Source: Gammaproteobacteria bacterium
Lineage (GTDB): Bacteria > Pseudomonadota > Gammaproteobacteria > Chromatiales > Chromatiaceae
Direction: 5' to 3'
Assembly: GCA_020445335.1 (NCBI GenBank)
Contig: JAGRGU010000085.1
Coordinates: forward strand, 1 to 42,086
DNA: 42,086 nucleotides
Part shown: piece by piece, positions 35,762 to 42,086 of the stretch
How the letters are laid out: every line of letters starts with the position of its first letter
Position numbering within the stretch: position 1 is the first letter of the stretch
Made by a program: the position numbers and the translations under genes
The notes under the pieces: generated by a model
Databases searched by the model: none
Seen by the model: the letters and a program-made list of their open reading frames with translations, nothing else
Told to the model about the DNA's origin: nothing

Positions 35762-38700
35762 ATGTCGAGCAAGCGCAACCACCGCCAAACCTCCAGGCTG
35801 TCGATGGAGCTGATGGAGCCGCGCATGCTGCTCTCGGCCGACGCGCTGGCGCTGGCCGGGCTGCCCGGTGTCGACGGCGGCGAGGACGACGCACCCTGGG
35901 AGCAGGCAGCGGTCGAGGTGGCGGACCTGACCGTAAGCGCGCCGCAGCAGGATATAGCGGCCGATACGCCGCTGGCGCTGGATCTCTTCTCTGACGACCC
36001 GGCCGCGGCGGATGACGCCAGCGTGCTGTCGCTGCTCGGTGAAACCGGAGAGCGCGGTTCCGCCGGGGAGCTGCTGTTCGTCGACAGTCGCGTCGACGAC
36101 TATCAGGGCCTGATCGAACAGATCCGCGCCGAGCGCGCCGGGGTCGAGCTGCAGATATACCTGCTCGACGCCGGGCGCGACGGCGTACAGCAGATTGGCG
36201 AGAGCCTCGCGCTTCACGGCGGGGTCGACGCGCTGCACATCATTTCGCACGGCGCCGGCGGCGGCCTGCAGCTCGGCGCCAGCTGGCTCGACGGCGAACT
36301 GCTTGATGCCCGCGCCGACGAGTTCGGTGCCTGGTCGGAAAATCTCGGCGAAGGGGCCGACCTGCTGCTCTACGGCTGCGATCTGGCGGCCGATGCCGAG
36401 GGTCGTGCGCTGGTCGACGCGCTGGCGCAATTGACCGGCACCGACGTCGCCGCCTCCGACGACGCCACCGGTCACGCCGCGCTCGGCGGCGACTGGGATC
36501 TGGAGTACCGCTCCGGCACACTGGAGACGACCCCGTTCGGCGCACGGTTGCAGCCGCACTGGTACGCCACCCTCGACATCAGCAGCGGCCTGATACTGCA
36601 CAACAGCTTCGACAGCGATGCGACGGATGCCAGTGGCAACGGCTACGACGGCACGCTCAGCAACGGCGCGCTGATCGATACCAACGGCGCGACCAACATG
36701 ATCGGTGCCGGCAAGCTGAGCCTCGACGGTGCCGACGACTTCGTCGATCTGAGCAGCCACGTCGGCAATTTCAAAAACGTCGGCGAGGGCACCATCGCCG
36801 CCTGGGTCTACCACAACGCCTCCAGCTTCACCACCGTCTTCGAGCTCTCCGACTCGGGCGACGACGACTCACGCGTGGTGCTCGGTGTCTCTTCCAACGG
36901 CACCCTCGGCTTCGGCGTCTTCAGCGGCAACAGCAGGTACATAGACCTGGAGACCGAATCCGGGCTGGTGGCGAAGAACAGCTGGACCCACATCGCGGTC
37001 ACCGTCGACAGCGGTGGCAACAAGCTCTACGTCAACGGTGCGCAGGTCACCACCAACCTCGACTACATCGACGGCAGCGCCGCCTCCACCGAATTCATCG
37101 ACGACGTCAGCAAACTCGACTACATGGTCTGGGGGCGCGATCTCAACAAAGGCGGTTACGGTGAGGAGTACCAAGGCTTCATCGACGACGGCCGGGTCTA
37201 CGACCGCGCGCTGTCGGCGGCCGATATCCTGGAACTCTACAGCTATGGCAACTCGCTGGTCACCGAGGAGATCTCCAGCGACGGCGCGGGCAGCGCCAGG
37301 GCGGTGGCGATAAACGCCAGCGGCGAGCAGGTGGTGGTCTGGTCGAAAGCGTGGCAAGACGGCGACGGCTGGGGCGTCTACGCGCAGCGCTACGACAACG
37401 ACGGCAACGCGCTGGGCGCCACAATTCTGGTCAACCAGACCACGGCCGGCGATCAGCGCCACGCCTCGGTCGGCATCGACGCCGGCGGCGACTTCGTCGT
37501 CAGCTGGAGCGGCTACGGCCAGGACGGCACCGCCAGCAGCGTCTACGCACGCCAGTTCAACGCCGACGGCAGCGCCGCCGGGGGTGAGTTCCGCGTCAAC
37601 ACCGAAAACAGCGGCGCGCAGTCCGACGCCTCGCTCGACGTCGCCGACGACGGCAGTTTCATCGTCGTCTGGGAGGGACAGGGACCCGGCGACGACCAGG
37701 GCGTCTTCTTTCGCCGTTTCAACGACGACGGCTCGGCGATGGACGCCAACGAGATCATCGCCCACACCGCCACCGATGGCGGCACCAGCGAGAAGGATCC
37801 GGTGGTGGCCTGGCAGGCCGACGGCAAATTCGTCATCGCCTGGGAGGAGGAGTCGGGCAACAAGGCCTACTTCCAGCGCTTCGGCGCAGACGGCACCATG
37901 GCCGGCGCCAAGACACAGATCGACAGCGGCCTCTCCACCACCTCCGGTCTGAGCATCGACGCCAACGCCTCGGGCGCCTTCGCCATCGCCTACAAGGAAG
38001 AGGTGACTCTGCCGAAGATCTACGCCCGCGCTTTCGATGCCGACGGCGGCAACATCTTCACCGCCGGCAACTGGCTCGGCGCCTGGGCCGGCATCGGCAC
38101 CTCCGGTTCGTTGAACCCCTCGGTGGCGATGACCGATGCGGGCGAGGTGCTGATCGCCTACCAGACCACCGCCGATGGCGGCGATATCAAACTGCAGCAG
38201 CTCAACGCCAACGGCTCCATTGCCGGTGCGACGACTGTGCTGGTCGCGGACGTCGGCGACCAGGCGATGCCGGCGATCGCCGCGTTGGGCACCGACACCT
38301 ACGCCGTCGCCTGGAACGACGCCAGCGGCGTCGTCACAGCGGCGGCGACGGTAACCATCAACAGCGCGCCGCTGCTGGCCGACGCCGACCCGACGCTGAC
38401 TTCCATCGTCGTCAACGACTTCGACAGCGCCGGCGACAGCGTCGCCGCGATCGTCGTCGACGGCTCGATCAGCGACGCCGACGGCGCGACTGAGTCGATT
38501 GCGGTCATCGCAGTCGACGACAGCAACGGCAGCTGGCAGTACTCGAGCGACGGCGGCGGCAGCTGGAGCAACGTCGACGACGGTTCGCTCGGCGCCGACC
38601 ACGCGCTGCTGCTGGCTGCCGGCGACCGCTTGCGCTTCGTCCCCGACAGCCACTTCCAGGGCAGTGCCAGCCTCACCTTCCGCGCCTGGGACGGCAGCAG

Positions 38701-41700
38701 CGGCAGCGCCGGCGACTACGCCGACAGCGGTGCGGGCGGCGGCAGCTCGGCCTTCTCCAGCGCCAGCGACATTGCCACGATCGCGGTTCTCCCCGCCGAC
38801 ACCGACGGCGACGGTCTGTGGGATCATCGCGAAGACGCCAACGGCGACGGCGACTACGACCCGGCGACCAGCCCCGGACCCGACAGCGACGGCGACGGCA
38901 CACCGAACTGGCTCGACAGCGACGACGACGACGATGGCACCCCGACCAGCGCCGAAAATGCCGACCCCGACGGCGACGGCGACCCGCGCGACGCCGTCGA
39001 CTCCGACCACGACGGCCAGCCCGACTGGCTCGATCTGCCGTTGAGCGTGGCGACCGACGGTATCGTCGCTGCCACCCAAAAGCTCTCCGCTGCAACCGTG
39101 GCCGGACTCGCCACCGTGCTGGACGACGAAGACAGGTTCGGCGCCAGCGTCGCCTCGATCGGCGATATCGACGGCGACGGCGTGGTCGACGTCGCCGTGG
39201 GCGCGCGCAGCGACGACGACGGTGGCAGCAACCGCGGCGCGGTCCATATCCTCTTCCTGAACGCCGACGGCACGGTCAAGGCACAGCAGAAGATCTCCGA
39301 CACCACCGGCGGGCTGAGCGCGGTCCTGGACGACGATGACGCCTTCGGCCGCGCGCTGGCCGGCATCGGCGATATCGACGGCGACGGCATCAACGATATC
39401 GCCGTCGGCGCCAACTACGACGACGACGGCGGCAACGACCGCGGCGCCGTCTATATCCTGTTTCTGAACAGCGACGGCACTGTCAGGGCGGAGCAGAAGA
39501 TCTCCGCCAGCGCCGGCGGAATGAGCGATCCGCTCTCGGACAACGATAAGTTCGGCCGCGCGCTGGCCGGCATCGGCGATATCGACGGTGACGGCATCAA
39601 CGATATAGCCGTCGGCGTTGAGACCGATGACGATGGCGGTACCAACCACGGCGCGGTCTATCTGCTGATGCTGAACGCCGACGGTACGGTCAAGAGCGAA
39701 CAGAAGATCTCGGACGGCAGCGGCGGACTGACCGCCGTGCTCGACGACGGCGACAGATTCGGCGTCAGCGTCGCCGGCCTCGGCGACCTCGACGGCGACG
39801 GCAACCGGGATATCGCCGTGGGATCGCTCTACGATGGCGGCAGCGACCGCGGCGCCGTGCATATCCTGTTCCTGAACGGCGACGGTACGGTCAGAGCCGA
39901 GCAGAAGATCTCGGGACTGAGCGGCGGGCTGAGTGCCGCGCTGGATGACGGCGATGCGTTCGGCGTCAGCGTAGTCGCCGTCGGCGACGCGAACGGCGAC
40001 GGCACGGTCGATATTCTGGTCGGCGCCGACGCCGACGACGACGGCGGCAGCAACCAGGGTGCAGCCTACCTGCTTTTCCTCAACCCCGACGGCACGGTCA
40101 AGGGGGAGCAGAAGCTCTCCTCCGGCGCCGGCGGGCTCTCGGCCAACCTCGACAACGACGACTGGTTCGGCGTTTCGGCCACGGGGCTCGGCGACCTGGA
40201 CGGAGACGGCGTCGTCGACCTGCTGATCGGCGCCGAGCAGGACGACGACGGCGGCATCGATCGCGGTGCGCTCTATCTGCTCAGCCTGCAGGCGGAGAAC
40301 ATCAACAGCGCACCGACCCTGACCGCCACCGCCACCAACCCGACCTTCACCGAAGGCGGTGCCGCGGTGAATCCGTTCAGCGGCAGCTCCGCCAGCACCG
40401 TCGACGCAGGACAGCAGTTCATCCGCATGACGCTGACGGTGAGCAACGTCAACGATGGCGGCGCGGAGAGACTCACGCTCGGCGGCGCCGCCATTTTTCT
40501 GACCGATGGCGCCACCGCCTCGACCGCGCAGTTCGATCTCGGCGTCAGCGTAAGCGGCACCACCGCCACCGTCACACTCTCGCTGAACGCGCTCGACAGC
40601 GCTGAGCTGCAGACGCTGATCGACGGCATGAGCTACCGCAACTACAGTGACAATCCCGACAGCTCCGACCGGGTGGTGACGCTGACCGGGTTGAGCGACT
40701 CCGGCGGCGGTGACGACAGCTCGACGCCGAATATCGCCTCAACGATCAGCGTACAGGGGAGCAACGACGCGCCGACGCTGAGCGGAGGTCCGTTCAGCCT
40801 GGGTTCCACCACCACCGACAACAGCAGCAGCGGCGTGCAGGTCGCCACCATCCTTGCAGGCCTGACCGCGGCCGATGTCGATGGCGACACGCTGGGCATC
40901 GCCGTCAGCGCGCTCTCCGGCAACAACCTCTGGCAATACTCGACCGACTCCAGCGACGGCCTCGACGGCAGCTGGCAGAGTTTCGGCGCGGTCGCCGACA
41001 ACAGCGCGCTGCTGCTCGACCCGAACGCCTGGATCCGCTACCAGCCCGACGGCGTCAATGCCGAGAACCCGGCCGTCACCTTCCACGCCTGGGACCAGAG
41101 CAGCGGCACCGCCTCCACTGGCGGCTCGCCGAGCTACGGCGACCCTGGCAGCGGCAGCGCCTTCTCGAGCGGCAGCGCCCAGGCCGGCATCTCCGTGACG
41201 CTGAGCAACAACCCGCCCAGCGGCAGCGTCACCATCGACAACATCTCGCCGACGCAGGGTGACATGCTGACAGCCGCCAACACGCTGGCGGACGCCGACG
41301 GCATAGCCAGCGCCATCAGCTATCAATGGCTGCGCGACGGTGTCGCCATCGCCGGCGCCAACGGCGTCAGTTACACCACCACCCAGGCTGACGTCGGCAC
41401 GCTGATCGCGGTCACCGCCAGCTATACCGACACGCCGGGAAATCTTGAGAGCATGACCAGCACCGCGACCGCCGCGGTGGTCAACGCCAATGATCCGGGC
41501 GTGGTCACGATCGACGATACCTCGCCCGAGCAGGGAGGGACGCTCAACGCCAGCGTATCCGACACCGACGGTGCCAGCGGCGCGATCAGCTACCAGTGGT
41601 ACCGCAACGGCATACCCATCGCCGGCGCCACCGGCGCCAGCTACACCACCTACCAGATCGACGTCGGCAGGGCGATCACCGTTTCGGCAACCTACAGCGA

Positions 41701-42086
41701 CGACCTCGGCAGCGCCGAGTCACCGCTCAGCGCCGCCACCGACCCGGTCGCCAACGTCAACGACGCCGGTCTGATTACGATCCACGACACCACCCCGACC
41801 CAGGGGCAGATGCTGATCGCGAGTATCTTCGATATCGACGGCGCCAGCGGACCGATCGACTACCAGTGGTACCGCGACGGCGTCGCCATCGCCGGCGCCA
41901 CCGGCGACAACCACACCACCACCCAGGCCGACGTCGGCGCGGTCATCTCGGTCGCCGCCAGCTACAGCGACAACCTCGGCAGCGCCGAATCCCTGCTCAG
42001 CGCCGCCACCGCCGCAGTCACCAACGTCAACGATGCCGGCAGCGTCACGATCGACGACACCACCCCGACCCAGGGGCAGACGCTCA
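35762..42086 (+). CDS. Giant repetitive surface protein with LEPR-XLL motif, DUF4347, LamG, FG-GAP and Ig-like repeats (3' end outside window)
   Basis: Over 2,108 residues and still open at the right edge. Order: a LEPR-XLL-like N-terminal motif (MEPRMLLSA at 18-26); DUF4347 (about 103-262, with HIISHGAGGGLQLG and LLLYGCDLA); a LamG/concanavalin-like domain (about 277-495); beta repeats of the type VYARQFNADGS (about 500-860); a cadherin-like segment; an Asp-rich calcium-binding stretch (about 1013-1092, DTDGDGLWD); six FG-GAP repeats (about 1119-1515); two more cadherin-like units; and 90-residue Ig-like repeats from about 1822. There is no classical signal peptide, suggesting export by a dedicated one-step system. 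It is probably a cell-surface adhesin. One frame holds throughout, with no frameshift. The ATG at 35762 has no strong ribosome binding site. Confidence 0.9.
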   Translation, partial: MSSKRNHRQTSRLSMELMEPRMLLSADALALAGLPGVDGGEDDAPWEQAAVEVADLTVSAPQQDIAADTPLALDLFSDDPAAADDASVLSLLGETGERGSAGELLFVDSRVDDYQGLIEQIRAERAGVELQIYLLDAGRDGVQQIGESLALHGGVDALHIISHGAGGGLQLGASWLDGELLDARADEFGAWSENLGEGADLLLYGCDLAADAEGRALVDALAQLTGTDVAASDDATGHAALGGDWDLEYRSGTLETTPFGARLQPHWYATLDISSGLILHNSFDSDATDASGNGYDGTLSNGALIDTNGATNMIGAGKLSLDGADDFVDLSSHVGNFKNVGEGTIAAWVYHNASSFTTVFELSDSGDDDSRVVLGVSSNGTLGFGVFSGNSRYIDLETESGLVAKNSWTHIAVTVDSGGNKLYVNGAQVTTNLDYIDGSAASTEFIDDVSKLDYMVWGRDLNKGGYGEEYQGFIDDGRVYDRALSAADILELYSYGNSLVTEEISSDGAGSARAVAINASGEQVVVWSKAWQDGDGWGVYAQRYDNDGNALGATILVNQTTAGDQRHASVGIDAGGDFVVSWSGYGQDGTASSVYARQFNADGSAAGGEFRVNTENSGAQSDASLDVADDGSFIVVWEGQGPGDDQGVFFRRFNDDGSAMDANEIIAHTATDGGTSEKDPVVAWQADGKFVIAWEEESGNKAYFQRFGADGTMAGAKTQIDSGLSTTSGLSIDANASGAFAIAYKEEVTLPKIYARAFDADGGNIFTAGNWLGAWAGIGTSGSLNPSVAMTDAGEVLIAYQTTADGGDIKLQQLNANGSIAGATTVLVADVGDQAMPAIAALGTDTYAVAWNDASGVVTAAATVTINSAPLLADADPTLTSIVVNDFDSAGDSVAAIVVDGSISDADGATESIAVIAVDDSNGSWQYSSDGGGSWSNVDDGSLGADHALLLAAGDRLRFVPDSHFQGSASLTFRAWDGSSGSAGDYADSGAGGGSSAFSSASDIATIAVLPADTDGDGLWDHREDANGDGDYDPATSPGPDSDGDGTPNWLDSDDDDDGTPTSAENADPDGDGDPRDAVDSDHDGQPDWLDLPLSVATDGIVAATQKLSAATVAGLATVLDDEDRFGASVASIGDIDGDGVVDVAVGARSDDDGGSNRGAVHILFLNADGTVKAQQKISDTTGGLSAVLDDDDAFGRALAGIGDIDGDGINDIAVGANYDDDGGNDRGAVYILFLNSDGTVRAEQKISASAGGMSDPLSDNDKFGRALAGIGDIDGDGINDIAVGVETDDDGGTNHGAVYLLMLNADGTVKSEQKISDGSGGLTAVLDDGDRFGVSVAGLGDLDGDGNRDIAVGSLYDGGSDRGAVHILFLNGDGTVRAEQKISGLSGGLSAALDDGDAFGVSVVAVGDANGDGTVDILVGADADDDGGSNQGAAYLLFLNPDGTVKGEQKLSSGAGGLSANLDNDDWFGVSATGLGDLDGDGVVDLLIGAEQDDDGGIDRGALYLLSLQAENINSAPTLTATATNPTFTEGGAAVNPFSGSSASTVDAGQQFIRMTLTVSNVNDGGAERLTLGGAAIFLTDGATASTAQFDLGVSVSGTTATVTLSLNALDSAELQTLIDGMSYRNYSDNPDSSDRVVTLTGLSDSGGGDDSSTPNIASTISVQGSNDAPTLSGGPFSLGSTTTDNSSSGVQVATILAGLTAADVDGDTLGIAVSALSGNNLWQYSTDSSDGLDGSWQSFGAVADNSALLLDPNAWIRYQPDGVNAENPAVTFHAWDQSSGTASTGGSPSYGDPGSGSAFSSGSAQAGISVTLSNNPPSGSVTIDNISPTQGDMLTAANTLADADGIASAISYQWLRDGVAIAGANGVSYTTTQADVGTLIAVTASYTDTPGNLESMTSTATAAVVNANDPGVVTIDDTSPEQGGTLNASVSDTDGASGAISYQWYRNGIPIAGATGASYTTYQIDVGRAITVSATYSDDLGSAESPLSAATDPVANVNDAGLITIHDTTPTQGQMLIASIFDIDGASGPIDYQWYRDGVAIAGATGDNHTTTQADVGAVISVAASYSDNLGSAESLLSAATAAVTNVNDAGSVTIDDTTPTQGQTL
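39116..40310 (+). repeat. Six tandem FG-GAP (integrin-type) repeats
   Basis: Repeat units begin at 39116, 39323, 39530, 39737, 39938 and 40145, a period of 207 bases except one of 201 bases (two codons lost in the fourth unit). Each encodes a DxDxDG calcium loop (GDIDGDGVVDVAVGA) followed by GAV-ILFLN-DGTV-QKIS. Six or seven such blades would close a beta-propeller. Confidence 0.88.
41225..42086 (+). repeat. Tandem Ig-like repeats of about 90 residues
   Basis: Units aligned on the V/I before TID start at 41228, 41504, 41774 and 42044: 92, 90 and 90 residues, then a partial fourth. Each has TIDDTTPTQGQ, YQWYRDGVAIAGATG, TQADVG and a closing NVNDAG. The array continues past the window end. Confidence 0.88.

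Noticed and set aside
36869..39862. 997-codon open frame on the minus strand opposite the giant gene
   Set aside because: It mirrors the giant gene's GAC/GGC-rich codons and reads as low-complexity Val/Ala/Asp/Gly sequence; the plus frame shows real domains and is continuous.
39116..42086. Regular repeats that could be mistaken for a CRISPR array
   Set aside because: The units are in-frame coding repeats of about 207 and 270 bases with protein-level similarity, without short identical repeats and unique spacers.

Overview
The window is a GC-rich stretch of a gammaproteobacterial chromosome, perhaps from a Chromatiales-like lineage. The class is supported by several gene orders: lptF-lptG divergent from pepA-holC, glyA-nrdR-ribD-ribE with ribB-ribH-nusB-thiL-pgpA, xseB-ispA, and parE/parC. 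The order-level guess is an inference and weak. Genes are packed, with many start/stop overlaps. I see no rRNA, tRNA, insertion sequence, phage gene or CRISPR array.

Layout. 1-3058: yebC (cut by the window start), an alpha/beta hydrolase, and an HDOD protein with a long disordered linker. 3111-6906: a two-component pair (FixJ-type regulator and a double-PAS histidine kinase, overlapping by ATGA), then an RDD membrane protein. 6910-12043: lptG/lptF on the minus strand, then pepA, holC and an acidic unknown protein on the plus strand, then a CBS-pair protein. 12192-16954: parE, a CNP1-like exported protein and parC as one minus-strand unit. 17139-19299: xseB, ispA and folE2, with no dxs between ispA and folE2. 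19375-28661: a minus-strand series of glyA, nrdR, ribD, ribE, a GGDEF diguanylate cyclase with a strong terminator, a ribBX-type gene, ribH, nusB, thiL, pgpA and a retropepsin-like protease. Riboflavin synthesis is therefore split into two probable transcription units by the cyclase gene.

28769-42086 is the accessory part and the most interesting. An ExeA/PEP-CTERM-type AAA ATPase with a C-terminal membrane helix is read leftwards. A 529-base, partly AT-rich intergenic region with an imperfect inverted repeat follows. Then, rightwards, come a GAF-domain protein fused to a HlyD-type adaptor, a PqqD-like/M50 metallopeptidase/lipoyl-domain fusion, a small HlyD-like periplasmic adaptor, and the start of a giant surface protein (over 2,108 residues, open at the window end). 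The giant protein carries a LEPR-XLL-like N-terminal motif, a DUF4347 domain, a LamG-like domain, six FG-GAP repeats and about 90-residue Ig-like repeats. I infer that the three upstream genes are a dedicated export, processing or anchoring machine for this protein. No ABC transporter and no TolC-type channel is visible in the window, so either they lie outside it or the route is unusual.
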